A stretch of 64,000 nt of DNA from contig JAFQJL010000031.1 in NCBI GenBank assembly GCA_017414965.1, positions 1 to 64,000 of the forward strand, in the 5' to 3' direction. Shown here piece after piece: positions 26,939-36,171 of the stretch. Numbering within the stretch: position 1 is the first letter of the stretch; each line of letters opens with the position of its first letter. Below the pieces are notes generated by a model. That model did not search any database. It saw nothing but the letters and a program-made list of their open reading frames with translations, and was not told the origin of the DNA. The position numbers and the translations under genes are program-made. Source of the DNA: Clostridia bacterium. GTDB taxonomy: Bacteria; Bacillota; Clostridia; Oscillospirales; Acutalibacteraceae.

Positions 26939-27865
26939 ATGAGCAGTTTTGAAAATCTTCGCATTGTAGACAATTTTTACCAGACCTCTTTGTTTTTCCC
27001 GATGCCCACGGTGGTCATCAGCACCCTTTGTGAGGACGGAAGCACCAATCTGGGCCCGTACTCGCTGGTGCAGCCCTACTACGTCGCCGGCAAGGATTAT
27101 TACGCGATGCTCTTGTGCTGCCGCAATTCCTCCAACACGGCGCAGAACATTCTGCGTACCGGCAAATGCGCCATTAACTTTATCGACGACAACCCCAAGA
27201 CGTTTAAGGAAGCCGTCAAGCTGTCGTGGCCGGGGGATAAGCCGAGCGAAAAGATGCCCAAGTGCAATTTCAAGCTGGAAACCGGTATGATTCAGGAGGA
27301 GACCGGCGAGGTGCGTCCGCAGGTTATGACCGACGCGATCGAGGTGATCGAGTGTACGTGGATGCGTGAGCTGGACGGCGCCGATAAGGATCTGCCGGGC
27401 GAGCTCAACGGCTACGAAGGTCCGTACCACGATTTTAACGGCATCACCAGCAAATTCGGCGCGCACTTTATTTTGCGCGTGGATAAGATCCTGATGAAGA
27501 AAAAGTACAGCGATGCCATTATCAACGGCGTGCGCGCCAAGGATTTTCCGGCGCTTCCGGTGGATTATGGCTACCGCGACAGCAAGAATTTCTGGTTCCA
27601 CAGAAAGACGCGGATGCGTGCCGAACTGTTGCAGATGCGGCAGGCGTCGCTGGAGTCGGTGCGGTACGCTGCCGATCGTGCGGACGACAAGGTCAAGTTT
27701 ACCGACGAGGCGCTGATGACCATCCTCGGCGTGCCGCGCGTGTTCCTCTCGCTGGTGCTCAAGGGTTGTGTGGACTGGGCCAAGGAGAACGGTGTGGAGC
27801 TGATCACCGAGGAACATATGAAGATCATCAACGATAAACGAGCCAAAGAAAAAAATAAGAAATAA
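26939..27865 (+). CDS. Flavin reductase-like FMN-binding split-barrel protein
   Basis: A 308-residue protein. The N-terminal half resembles the flavin reductase-like split barrel that binds FMN (PMPTVVISTLCEDGSTNLGP, then SLVQPYYVAGKDYYAMLLCC). The C-terminal half (about 230-308) is helical and has a protochlorophyllide-reductase-like flavour (ALMTILGVPRVFLSLVLKGC), a region I cannot assign. ATG 26939 is chosen because AAGGAG (26926-26931) lies seven bases away, against one base for ATG 26933. It starts 17 bp after tetR in one operon. Confidence 0.8.
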   Translation: MSSFENLRIVDNFYQTSLFFPMPTVVISTLCEDGSTNLGPYSLVQPYYVAGKDYYAMLLCCRNSSNTAQNILRTGKCAINFIDDNPKTFKEAVKLSWPGDKPSEKMPKCNFKLETGMIQEETGEVRPQVMTDAIEVIECTWMRELDGADKDLPGELNGYEGPYHDFNGITSKFGAHFILRVDKILMKKKYSDAIINGVRAKDFPALPVDYGYRDSKNFWFHRKTRMRAELLQMRQASLESVRYAADRADDKVKFTDEALMTILGVPRVFLSLVLKGCVDWAKENGVELITEEHMKIINDKRAKEKNKK

Positions 27866-27878
27866 AGGAGAATGCATC

Positions 27879-28730
27879 ATGAAAGTTGTATTGGCAGGAG
27901 CTTTTGGTAATTTGGGCGCCGACGTCTTTAAGGCGTTGCTGGCGGCAGGCCACGAGGTCGTGGCGGCGGATATGGTCGAGCGCGATCTCGGCGTGACCGG
28001 CAATTACGTGTTCAAGCAGATCGACGTTACCAAGCCGGAAACGATGGAAGGGTTGTGCGACGGCGCGGATGCGGTTGTCACCACGGTTGGTCTGACCAAG
28101 ACTTCGGCGACGCTCACCAACTACGAGATCGATTATCACGGCAACCTCAATTTGCTAAACGAGGCAAAGAAAGCCGGCGTGAAGCACTTCTCGTACGTGT
28201 CGGTCATCAAGGCGGATAAGGCGCCGAAGGTACCGATGCTCCACGCGAAGTATCTGTTTGAGGAAGAACTGAAAAAGAGTGGCATTCCCTACTGCATCAC
28301 CCGCCCGACCGGTTATTTCTACGACATCGTCAAGGTGTTTAAGCCGATGGTCGAAAAGGGCGAGGTCACCTTGCTCGGCAACGATCCGGTACACGCCAAC
28401 GTGATCTCCACCGAGGATTTTGCGGACTTTATCGTGAAGCATCTGTGCGATGAAAACCAGATGTACGACATCGGCGGTAAGGAGACCTACTCCTACGAGG
28501 AGATTGCGAATATGTGCTTTGCCGCGGCGGGCAAAGAGCCGGTCATCAAGCGCGCGCCGGCGTTCCTGTTTGATGTGCTGGCGTTTGTCAACAAGCTGAA
28601 AAAGAACGGCAAGGAAGCCATTCTGCGCTTCTCCAAATGGACGCTGACGGAGGAAATGGTCGGCTCCACCGTTCACGGCGATATGAGCTTTGCGGAGTAC
28701 ATCAAAGAAAGCTTTCAGGAGGGCAAATAA
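27879..28730 (+). CDS. NAD(P)-binding atypical SDR (NmrA-like)
   Basis: A 283-residue Rossmann protein. The dinucleotide motif is at the extreme N-terminus (VVLAGAFGNLGADVFKALLA); a YVSV strand and an HAKYLFEEELKKSG helix correspond to the Tyr-x3-Lys region of extended SDRs but without the classic pair. This is typical of NmrA/HSCARG-like proteins that act as oxidoreductases or redox sensors. It sits between the flavin-reductase-like and DUF1295 genes, so a redox step on a lipid or quinone-like compound is possible. Confidence 0.82.
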   Translation: MKVVLAGAFGNLGADVFKALLAAGHEVVAADMVERDLGVTGNYVFKQIDVTKPETMEGLCDGADAVVTTVGLTKTSATLTNYEIDYHGNLNLLNEAKKAGVKHFSYVSVIKADKAPKVPMLHAKYLFEEELKKSGIPYCITRPTGYFYDIVKVFKPMVEKGEVTLLGNDPVHANVISTEDFADFIVKHLCDENQMYDIGGKETYSYEEIANMCFAAAGKEPVIKRAPAFLFDVLAFVNKLKKNGKEAILRFSKWTLTEEMVGSTVHGDMSFAEYIKESFQEGK

Positions 28731-29531
28731 ATGGGCTGGGAATTTTTAGGCATTATTTTTGCGGTTTGCGCGGTGCTGTGCGCCGTGGGCTTTTATAAGT
28801 TTGTGTATTTTCTGTCCATCGGCTACGGCTTCGCGGTGGCCGGTGGCGGCATCGCCATTTTGATTTTGGCGCTCGTGAATGGTTGGAGCGATGGCGTGCT
28901 GTGGCTGGCGGCGCTGCAGGCGGCGCTGTTCGTGGCTTACGGTGCGCGGTTGTCCGGCTTTTTGCTGGTGCGCGAGATCAAAAATGCCGCCTACCGCAAG
29001 ACCTTGAAGGAAGCCACCGGCGACGATAAGAAAATGCCGGTGTTTGTGCTGGCGACCATCTGGATCTTTGTGTCGGCGCTGTACACCGCACAGGTCAGCC
29101 CGATGCTCTACCGCTATATGAACGAGGCTAAAGACCTGATCGTGCCGCTGGTCGGCGCGGCGATCTCGGTGTTCGGTTTGATTTTGGAATCGGTAGCGGA
29201 CAACCAGAAATCCGCGCAGAAGAAGGTCAATCCCGATATGGTGGCGACGCAAGGGCTCTACAAGATGGTGCGCTGCCCCAACTATCTGGGCGAGATCGTG
29301 TTCTGGACGGGCGTGTTTGTCAGCGGCATCACCGCCTATGCCAATGTCGGTCAGTGGATTCTGGCGATCGTGGCGTACATCTGCATCGTCTTTATTATGT
29401 TCAACGGCGCACAGCGCTTGGAAAAGCGCCAAATGGAGCGGTACGGCGACGATCCGGCCTACAACGAGTATGCGAATAAAACCCCGATCATTTTGCCGTT
29501 GCTGCCGATCTACCACCTGAACAAGAAATAA
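28731..29531 (+). CDS. DUF1295 / steroid-reductase-like membrane protein
   Basis: A 266-residue membrane protein with about seven helices. The C-terminal PNYLGEIVFWTGVFVSG and the final RYGDDPAYNEYANKTPIILP are hallmarks of DUF1295, which is related to 3-oxo-5-alpha-steroid 4-dehydrogenases and isoprenylcysteine methyltransferases. Its ATG directly follows the previous stop. The substrate is unknown; a lipid-like alkene reduction would fit its partners. Confidence 0.85.
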   Translation: MGWEFLGIIFAVCAVLCAVGFYKFVYFLSIGYGFAVAGGGIAILILALVNGWSDGVLWLAALQAALFVAYGARLSGFLLVREIKNAAYRKTLKEATGDDKKMPVFVLATIWIFVSALYTAQVSPMLYRYMNEAKDLIVPLVGAAISVFGLILESVADNQKSAQKKVNPDMVATQGLYKMVRCPNYLGEIVFWTGVFVSGITAYANVGQWILAIVAYICIVFIMFNGAQRLEKRQMERYGDDPAYNEYANKTPIILPLLPIYHLNKK

Positions 29532-29552
29532 TTCGAACGGGAGGGTTTGAGA

Positions 29553-30191
29553 ATGAAGGATTTCTCTGTGTCGATGGCGTTGGTGGATTACATTCCGGTC
29601 CTCTTTTTTGCGGCGGCCGCGGTGCTGTTGATGCGCGATCTGTATAATAAGATGAGCAAGGGCGCGTTCGCGCTGTTTGCGGCCGGCACCATCGATATTG
29701 CGTGTGCCGGTGCGCTGAAGGCGACCTATAAGCTGCTGTATGCCGCCGGTGCGTGTGATTTTGAGGCGCTTAATGCGATGTTTTTCCCCGTGCAATCCAT
29801 CGGCTTCCTGCTGGCAGGTCTGGGCATGATCGCCCTGCTCTGCCACAAGCAAACCGACAAGGCGACGGTGGCTGCCGTGGCGCCGCCGGTGTTTAGCGGT
29901 ACGTTTGTGTTTGTCGGACTGATGGTCGCCGGTCTCGGATTGATGGACGTGGGTCTGTGCGTGCTGTCGGTTAAATTGAAAAAGCCGTGGCTGGTGGCTC
30001 TGTTCGTGCTGTCCTTTGTCTGCTCGCTGGGAATGGGCTATCTGTCCTCGCAGGATTTTGCGCAGGCATCGATGAATTGGATCGCAGAGGGCGTCAACGT
30101 TGTGGGACAAGGCACGCTGCTGCTCGGCGCGTGGCTGCTGCACAAGAATGGGCTGGCGGCACTCCCGTGGCAAGAGGGTGACGCGGTATGA
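29553..30191 (+). CDS. Unrecognised six-helix membrane protein
   Basis: A 212-residue integral membrane protein with about six hydrophobic helices and short charged loops. I do not recognise the family. ATG 29553 has GGGAGGG upstream and beats the TTG at 29547. It overlaps the next gene by four bases, so the two products are probably made together and belong to the TetR-controlled operon. Confidence 0.75.
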   Translation: MKDFSVSMALVDYIPVLFFAAAAVLLMRDLYNKMSKGAFALFAAGTIDIACAGALKATYKLLYAAGACDFEALNAMFFPVQSIGFLLAGLGMIALLCHKQTDKATVAAVAPPVFSGTFVFVGLMVAGLGLMDVGLCVLSVKLKKPWLVALFVLSFVCSLGMGYLSSQDFAQASMNWIAEGVNVVGQGTLLLGAWLLHKNGLAALPWQEGDAV

Positions 30192-30832
30192 CCGAAGCGT
30201 TGTTATCGCGGCTGGCGCAACAGTTTCCGCTGCGGGCGTTGGACGTCGGCGAGATGGGCTCTCTCAAAGCCAACGGGATGACCTTTACGGTAGAGGCCTA
30301 TGAAGCCGAGGGACTCGGACACGTGTCGGTGATGCGTGCAACCGGCTTTTTCGGGCTGATGAAAATGGATACGCTGATCGTCAATCCCACGGCACTCGAT
30401 CTGCCGTTGTACTCCTACGACCGCATCTACGCCATGGGCAACGATACGCTGATCGTCGAACTGTACGACAGCCAACTCTCGCCGTTTGCGGCGGAGGGAC
30501 TGGCGGCGGTCAAGGCGGCATATACGGACCTGCCGGAGCGCGATCCCGGCGCGCATTGGTACGACGAGATCAAGCTGGCGGAAAGCCTGTCCAAAAAAGG
30601 CAAGCGCGCCGATACCGCGCGGCTGAACGAGTTGGCGACCGCCCACTGGGATGCGTATTTGAACGCACCGGCGGCGGTGGCGGATGCCGCTTGCAAGCGG
30701 GCAAAAGCCGCCGTTTATGTGGAGGGGTTGCTCCAAAACGGTGGCCCCTCGACCGATGTGTTTAAGCGGTCGTTGGGCGACGAAAAAACGGCTCAACTGT
30801 TCCGAAAAGTCCTGTTTGGAACGGATAAATAA
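30188..30832 (+). CDS. Unrecognised soluble protein closing the tetR operon
   Basis: A 214-residue protein without signal peptide or membrane segments. A beta-rich first half (VSVMRATGFFGLMKMDTLIV, then YDRIYAMGNDTLIVELYDSQ) is followed by a helical second half rich in Ala, Lys and Asp. I do not recognise the family with confidence. Its ATG overlaps the upstream stop as ATGA and the operon ends at the terminator 30841. By company it may act in the same redox pathway. Confidence 0.7.
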   Translation: MTEALLSRLAQQFPLRALDVGEMGSLKANGMTFTVEAYEAEGLGHVSVMRATGFFGLMKMDTLIVNPTALDLPLYSYDRIYAMGNDTLIVELYDSQLSPFAAEGLAAVKAAYTDLPERDPGAHWYDEIKLAESLSKKGKRADTARLNELATAHWDAYLNAPAAVADAACKRAKAAVYVEGLLQNGGPSTDVFKRSLGDEKTAQLFRKVLFGTDK

Positions 30833-30840
30833 GACAAGAA

Positions 30841-30878
30841 AAAACCTACCCCCAAACGCGTTTGGGGGTAGGTTTTTG
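30841..30878. terminator. Bidirectional terminator between convergent genes
   Basis: A perfect 17-bp stem (30841-30857 with 30860-30876), two-base loop, A and T tracts on either side. Confidence 0.9.
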
Positions 30879-30880
30879 CT

Positions 30881-31666
30881 TTATTGTTTTTTACACTGTC
30901 GTCCCTCGTGGTTGATGGTGCATTCGTTTTGGTCGTACAGCATATCGCTGACCTTCAAAAACGTGTAGCCGTCTGCTTTCAGCTTCTCGATAATAGCGGG
31001 CAGTGCGGCCGGCGTGTTTTTGGCGGCGTTGTGGAACAGCACGATGTCGCCCGATTTCGCCCGCGTGGTGATGCGGTCGATGATCGCCTGTGGCGTCGGA
31101 TCTTTCCAATCTAAGCTGTCCAAGCTCCATTGCACGCAGGTCATACCGGCATCGGTGACCGACCGAATCACGCCGTTGTCGTAGTCGCCGTAGGGCGGAC
31201 GGAACAGCGTGGGGCGAACGCCGGTGATGGCTTGAATCTTGTCGTTGCAGGCTTTCAGCTCGGCAGCGCGTTGCTCGGCGGAGATGCGGCTCATATAGGG
31301 GTGGCTGTCCGAGTGGTTCATCACCTCGTGACCGGCATCGTGCAATTTTTTGACTTCATCGGGGAAGCGGTCCACCCAATCGCCCACCACAAAGAACGTG
31401 ACCGAAATATCATAGGTATCGAAGATCTCGATCAGCGTATCGGTATCCTCGGCGCCCCACGCGGCATCAAAGGTCAGGCTGATTACTTTTCCGTCCCGAT
31501 CGGTGCAGTATACCGGCAACAAGCGTTTGGAGGCGCTGTTGGCGGCCAACGCTTCCGGAATGGCGGTAATGCCGCCGACCAGCAGGGCGGTTACGCCGAG
31601 CAGTAAAGCGGCAGCGAAGGCGACGCCTTGGCGGCCGATGACCGCAAAGCGAGAAAACAATTTCAT
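30881..31666 (-). CDS. Secreted polysaccharide deacetylase (NodB domain)
   Basis: A 261-residue enzyme with an N-terminal signal anchor and a NodB domain. The catalytic Asp motif is SLTFDAAWG, the metal-binding His motif is HSDSHPYMS, and RPPYGDYD and VLFHNAAKNT are the later motifs. It resembles PdaB-type deacetylases acting on cell-wall glycan in spore formers. ATG 31666 is chosen because AAGGAG (31681-31676, minus strand) is nine bases away; an in-frame GTG at 31675 abuts it. Confidence 0.9.
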   Translation of the reverse strand: MKLFSRFAVIGRQGVAFAAALLLGVTALLVGGITAIPEALAANSASKRLLPVYCTDRDGKVISLTFDAAWGAEDTDTLIEIFDTYDISVTFFVVGDWVDRFPDEVKKLHDAGHEVMNHSDSHPYMSRISAEQRAAELKACNDKIQAITGVRPTLFRPPYGDYDNGVIRSVTDAGMTCVQWSLDSLDWKDPTPQAIIDRITTRAKSGDIVLFHNAAKNTPAALPAIIEKLKADGYTFLKVSDMLYDQNECTINHEGRQCKKQ

Positions 31667-31756
31667 ACAGATCACTCCTTTTGCTCCAGTATATGAGCCG
31701 AAGGCTTGTATAATGTCGAAGCGCGGCGGGGAAAATGATCAAAAGGAGTGAAATGA

Positions 31757-31948
31757 ATGAGAATTCGAAAAAGAGAGACCCCTGCCGATCAAACGCCGGT
31801 GCGGAAAAAACCGCATTTTGTGGCACAACTGGACTTGACGCAGTCGGCGCCGGTGGTTTTGATCCGCTGTGACGAGCTGCCGACGTTTTTCCGACGCGAA
31901 GGCTACAGCGGCATCGCAACGGCGCAAACCCTCGTTTGTTGGGATTGA
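31757..31948 (+). CDS. Small basic hypothetical protein
   Basis: A 63-residue frame beginning MRIRKRETPADQTPVRKKPH, with no recognised domain. Support comes from AAGGAG (31743-31748) eight bases before the ATG and from its position opposite the deacetylase promoter. It has no terminator of its own. It could be spurious. Confidence 0.4.
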   Translation: MRIRKRETPADQTPVRKKPHFVAQLDLTQSAPVVLIRCDELPTFFRREGYSGIATAQTLVCWD

Positions 31949-32047
31949 GCCGGCATCCGCAATCGACAAAAGTATACTTTTTCCAAAAAAATAGAACTTT
32001 CCTTTTTTAATTTGTATGCTATAATGAATTAAAAAGGGGGGAGTGCG

Positions 32048-33832
32048 ATGAAAAAGCAGGCGACCGAAAACAAGCCGCGGCGTAAGCTGTTGTTTGAGAA
32101 TTTGTCCATTCGTTCGCAGATGCTGATCGGTTACATTGTGCCGGTGGGCATTCTGGTCATCGCGCTCATTGTACTGGGCTTTTTCTCGGTATACAATCAA
32201 AACGCCGGTCACATCTACAATTACTGTGACGCCAGTATCACCCAGATGGATTTTCTGGTGCAGGAATACGTCACGCAGGTAGACCGAACGACCATGACCG
32301 TTTACAACAACAAAGAGGTTTTTGATTATTTGCGCGGCGTTACCAAATCGGTTTTGTATCAGGATAAACCGATAGACTCCCTCAATTCCGATCCGCTGTA
32401 CGTCTGTATGAACGGAATGCTCAATACCAACGCAGACCTGTATTCCGTTTCGATCGTAGACAGTAACAATAAGATCTACACCTCCTGCAAAAGCGGACGT
32501 CCGCTGGACGTGTTGGATTTTTCCGATTCGTATTACGATTCGCTCAAGCACTCCTCCGGCGAAATGGTGTTGCTTTCCAAGGCAAACCGTAAAAACATCA
32601 GCTCGGACGATCGCGAGGTTTTCGCGGTGGGTCGCCGCTTGCTGGATAACGGCAGCAATTCGCTGGGCACTTACGTGGGCTATGTGGTGGCGGAGTGCGA
32701 GGTAGATTCGCTCGGCGAGCTGATCGACGGCTTGCGTATGGATGAAGATTTCCGCTTCCAGATCAACATCGGCGGCGAGGTCTTATATACTCACGCGGAC
32801 GAGCCGGTGCTGTCGGACGCGGCCGTAAAAGAGGTTGCGGCGATGACGGAGCATCAGCGTCAATACCGCGGATTTATGCAGGAGATGTACCTGTATAAAG
32901 AGAATGCGGTGAGCAACGGTTATGTTGCCGGTGTGATCGATGCGCCTATGGTGCTTCACCAAATGGTGCCGGTTATGATCCAGTTTGTGGTGTTTTCGCT
33001 GGGCAGTATTTTGGTGGTGCTGGTCATTTCGGCGGTGATTTCGAAAAAGATTGTGTCGCCCATCAAGGCGCTGGAAAAAGCGATGATCAGCTTTGAAAGT
33101 CCGGAGGACGTGCTGGAGGTCCAGCCGCTGGAAGGCAACGAGTTCTCGCATTTGCGCGATACCTTTAACAAGATGGTGCTGCGACTGAACGCACAGTCGC
33201 GAAATTTGATGGTGCTTTCGGAGCAAAACAAAGAGGCGCAGCTAAAAGCGCTGTACAGCCAGATCAAGCCGCATTTTCTGTATAATACGTTGGAATCCAT
33301 TCGTATGATGGCGGTTATGAAAGAGCATCAAAAGGTAGCGGATTCCATTAAGGCGCTGGGCGATATTTTCCGCTACAGCACCTCCAACAAGGATAACGTC
33401 GTGCAGGTGGCCGATGAGGTCAAGCATATGACCGATTATTTCCGCTTGCAGAAGTTGTCGTTTGGCGAGCGTGTGGAGCTGTTGTGCGACATCGAAGCCG
33501 GATTGCTGGAAGGCAAGATCTTGCGGTTTGTGCTGCAACCGTTGGTAGAAAATTCCTTAAAGCATGGCTTGGCAAAGACCAAGAAAGACGGCCTCATTCG
33601 CGTGTCTGCTCACAAAGAGGGGAATGCGATCTTGTTCTGCATTCAGGATAACGGCGTGGGTATGGCACCGGAGAGCATTGCCGCGGTGTACAGTATCGAT
33701 CCGGAGGATAGCAAGGAGAGTATTGGTCTTCGGAATATCAATATGCGTATGAAACTGTTGTTTGGACAGGAACTGCAGATCGAGAGCGCCCCGGGAGCCG
33801 GAACGACCGTGCGGTTTTACATTCCTCAGTAA
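32048..33832 (+). CDS. Sensor histidine kinase, YesM/LytS type
   Basis: A 594-residue membrane kinase that phosphorylates the response regulator encoded next. TM1 (about 25-50) and TM2 (about 303-330) enclose an extracellular sensor of some 250 residues. A HAMP linker follows, then the His_kinase domain with His409 in SQIKPHFLYNTLESI and an ATPase with FVLQPLVENSLKHG and GVGMAP. An extended -10 (TGCTATAAT, ending 32025) lies upstream. Such pairs usually sense carbohydrates and control a nearby transporter, but none is adjacent here. Confidence 0.92.
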   Translation: MKKQATENKPRRKLLFENLSIRSQMLIGYIVPVGILVIALIVLGFFSVYNQNAGHIYNYCDASITQMDFLVQEYVTQVDRTTMTVYNNKEVFDYLRGVTKSVLYQDKPIDSLNSDPLYVCMNGMLNTNADLYSVSIVDSNNKIYTSCKSGRPLDVLDFSDSYYDSLKHSSGEMVLLSKANRKNISSDDREVFAVGRRLLDNGSNSLGTYVGYVVAECEVDSLGELIDGLRMDEDFRFQINIGGEVLYTHADEPVLSDAAVKEVAAMTEHQRQYRGFMQEMYLYKENAVSNGYVAGVIDAPMVLHQMVPVMIQFVVFSLGSILVVLVISAVISKKIVSPIKALEKAMISFESPEDVLEVQPLEGNEFSHLRDTFNKMVLRLNAQSRNLMVLSEQNKEAQLKALYSQIKPHFLYNTLESIRMMAVMKEHQKVADSIKALGDIFRYSTSNKDNVVQVADEVKHMTDYFRLQKLSFGERVELLCDIEAGLLEGKILRFVLQPLVENSLKHGLAKTKKDGLIRVSAHKEGNAILFCIQDNGVGMAPESIAAVYSIDPEDSKESIGLRNINMRMKLLFGQELQIESAPGAGTTVRFYIPQ

Positions 33833-33853
33833 TCGAGTGTGGGAGAAATGGAT

Positions 33854-34849
33854 ATGCTATCGGTATTTATAGTGGACGATGAATATTTGATCCGCGCGGG
33901 ATTGCGGCAGCTCATTCCGTGGGAGGACCACGGATTTTGCGTAGTCGGTGAGGCGGAGTCCGCCGAGCAAGCGCTGGAGGAGATTCGTCCGGAAAACACG
34001 AATATTTTGATTACGGATATTCGGTTGCCGGAGATGAGTGGCATCGATCTGTGCCGACAGATCAAGGCGCGATATCCGCAGATCGAGGTCATCGTGATGA
34101 CCGGCTACGATGAATTTGATCTGGTGCTGAAAGCGTTGCGTGCCGGTGTGGTGGACTATATTTTAAAGCCCATCGGCGTTGACAATCTGGTCTCGGCATT
34201 AAACGAGGCCAAGGCAAAAATTGAAAAGAGAAATGGCGCCGTACATCAGGTGTGGACCAACAAGATCGTCGATTGCATCCGCAACGGCGATATGATGGGG
34301 CTGGAATATTGCCTGCTTTTGATGTCTGCGATGCTCAAGGAGCAGGGGCTGTGGAACGCCAATGCGTTGCTCATTTTGGACGATCTGTTGTATGCGGTGC
34401 TCAACAGTTATCCGGATATGCGCTTCTGTGAGCGCTATTTGGAGGATTTTCGCTCGGCGGCGCACGTGGATCCCGACGAGGGTATGCAGAATCTGACGCG
34501 GATCTTAAAGAAGATCTTGAAAGTACATTCCAGCACCGAGCTGGATTTGGTGGAAAAAGCCAAGGTGTACATTGAAGAGCACTATCACGAAAAGATCACC
34601 TTGCAGTCGGTAGCGGAAGCGGTGTTCTCCAACGCCGCCTATCTCAGTAGTCTGTTTATGCGCGAAACGGGCATCAACTACAAATCGTACGTTTTGCGGG
34701 TACGCATCCGCCACGCAAAGCGGCTGCTCAAGGAGACCAATTATTCCATCGAACAGGTCAGCAATATGGCCGGTTTTGGCAATTCCAAGTACTTTGCCAA
34801 GATCTTTAAGGATGAGACCGGCGTGACGCCCAGCGCCTATCGCCGATAA
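33854..34849 (+). CDS. AraC-type response regulator, YesN type
   Basis: A 331-residue DNA-binding regulator. The receiver domain has Asp8-Asp9, phosphoacceptor Asp55 (ILITDIRLPE) and a conserved Lys (YILKPIG); the C-terminal AraC domain has two helix-turn-helix units (SVAEAVFSNAAYLSSLFM and SIEQVSNMAGFGNSKYFAKI). ATG 33854 has GGGAG eight bases upstream; the GTG and ATG further upstream are too close to it. It lies about 20 bp after the kinase gene. Confidence 0.92.
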   Translation: MLSVFIVDDEYLIRAGLRQLIPWEDHGFCVVGEAESAEQALEEIRPENTNILITDIRLPEMSGIDLCRQIKARYPQIEVIVMTGYDEFDLVLKALRAGVVDYILKPIGVDNLVSALNEAKAKIEKRNGAVHQVWTNKIVDCIRNGDMMGLEYCLLLMSAMLKEQGLWNANALLILDDLLYAVLNSYPDMRFCERYLEDFRSAAHVDPDEGMQNLTRILKKILKVHSSTELDLVEKAKVYIEEHYHEKITLQSVAEAVFSNAAYLSSLFMRETGINYKSYVLRVRIRHAKRLLKETNYSIEQVSNMAGFGNSKYFAKIFKDETGVTPSAYRR

Positions 34850-34856
34850 AATCAAC

Positions 34857-34893
34857 AAAAAATGACTCACACGGAGGTGTGAGTCATTTTTTT
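34857..34893 (+). terminator. Terminator of the two-component operon
   Basis: A 14-bp stem (34859-34872 with 34877-34890), GGAG loop and T7 tail. Confidence 0.9.
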
Positions 34894-34955
34894 ATAAAAC
34901 CGTTGCGGATTCGGTTTGCGCGTGGTACAATGAAGGCGAAAACGGAGGCGAAGGG

Positions 34956-35402
34956 ATGAAACGGATCTTGTTTATCTGCCACGGGAATATCTGTCGTTCG
35001 CCGATGGCGGAGCGCGTGTTTGCCGATTTGGTACGCCGTCAGGGGCGCGCGGACGAATTCGAGGTTGCTTCGGCGGCCACCAGCAGCGAGGAGATCGGGC
35101 ATCCGATCTATCCGCCGGCGGCACGGCTACTGCGGTCGCGGGGAATTGATCCCGCCGGTCACGCTGCTCGTCAGGTGACGGCGGAGGACTACGCGTACTA
35201 CGATCATTTGATTTTAATGGATGCTCAAAATCACCGCAATTTGATGCGTCTGCTCGGCGGCGATCCGGATGGCAAAGTGACGTCGCTTTTGTCGTGGGCC
35301 GGACGCACGGACGATGTGGCCGATCCATGGTACACGGGCGATTTTGAAGCCACCTACCGCGACGTGATGGACGGCTGCGCGGGGATTTTGGAAAAGCTTT
35401 GA
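34956..35402 (+). CDS. Low-molecular-weight protein tyrosine phosphatase
   Basis: A 148-residue cytosolic phosphatase. The C-x5-R loop is CHGNICRS (Cys8, Arg14) and the general acid is the Asp in VADPWYTG near residue 120. All catalytic residues are present and the length is normal. It lies 13 bp before a deacetylase gene. Members act on tyrosine kinases of capsule synthesis or stress proteins; the target here is unknown. Confidence 0.92.
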   Translation: MKRILFICHGNICRSPMAERVFADLVRRQGRADEFEVASAATSSEEIGHPIYPPAARLLRSRGIDPAGHAARQVTAEDYAYYDHLILMDAQNHRNLMRLLGGDPDGKVTSLLSWAGRTDDVADPWYTGDFEATYRDVMDGCAGILEKL

Positions 35403-35415
35403 GGAGGACAACGAT

Positions 35416-36129
35416 ATGTTTAACGGAAAAATGAAAGCGATTACCTTTAGCTTTGACGACGGTGTTACGCAGGATCGCCGGCTGATCAAGCTATTGGATA
35501 AGTATGGGCTGAAAGCGACGTTCAATCTCAATTCCGGTCGTCTGGCGGAGGACGGGCGGCAGTTTGTGCAGGGACGGAGCGTGCCGCACGTTCGCTGGAA
35601 TCCCAGCGAGGTCGCTGAGGTATACAAAGGTCACGAAGTGGCGGGACATACGCTGACTCATAAGTGGCTACCCGGTATCACCAACGGCGACGTGCTGGAG
35701 CAGGTGGAGCGCGATCGCGAAAACCTCAAAGCGTTGGTGGGCTACGACATTGTCGGTATGGCGTATCCGTGCGGAGGCCAGAACTGGGACGAGCGAGTGG
35801 TCAACCTCTTAAAGACCGAGACCAATTTGCAATACGCCCGCAGCATCACCTGTACATACTCGTTTGATCTGCAAGAGGAACTGTTGCGGTTTGATCCGAC
35901 GGTGCATTTCTGTGACTGGGACCGGTTGTTTGAACTCGGAAAGACGTTTGTGGAAATGAAACCCGACCGCCCTCAGTTGTTCTATATTTGGGGGCACAGC
36001 TACGAACTGGATTATGAGTTTGGCGCGTACGCGGATCGCTGGGCAAAATTCGAAGAATTTTGCGCGTACATTTCCGGTCGCGAGGACATCTTCTACGGCA
36101 CCAACAAAGACGTGTTTTTGGGAGAATAA
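35416..36129 (+). CDS. Polysaccharide deacetylase-like protein (cytosolic)
   Basis: A 237-residue NodB-fold protein without signal peptide. It begins KAITFSFDDGVTQDRRLIKL, with the Asp-Asp motif, and has a metal-binding motif HEVAGHTLTHKWLP. Later it shows GMAYPCGGQN and FYIWGHSYELD. The lack of a signal suggests a soluble or intracellular carbohydrate substrate. The gene follows the phosphatase and ends at the duplicated terminator. Confidence 0.88.
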   Translation: MFNGKMKAITFSFDDGVTQDRRLIKLLDKYGLKATFNLNSGRLAEDGRQFVQGRSVPHVRWNPSEVAEVYKGHEVAGHTLTHKWLPGITNGDVLEQVERDRENLKALVGYDIVGMAYPCGGQNWDERVVNLLKTETNLQYARSITCTYSFDLQEELLRFDPTVHFCDWDRLFELGKTFVEMKPDRPQLFYIWGHSYELDYEFGAYADRWAKFEEFCAYISGREDIFYGTNKDVFLGE

Positions 36130-36134
36130 CAACA

Positions 36135-36171
36135 CACCCCACTCCAAAACGGAGTGGGGTGATTTTTATTT
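36135..36171. terminator. Terminator hairpin, left copy of a 37-bp direct repeat
   Basis: An 11-bp stem (36135-36145 with 36151-36161) and a T tract. The whole 37 bases recur exactly at 36729-36765. The stop codon of the leftward gene at 36166-36168 lies inside this repeat. Confidence 0.9.
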
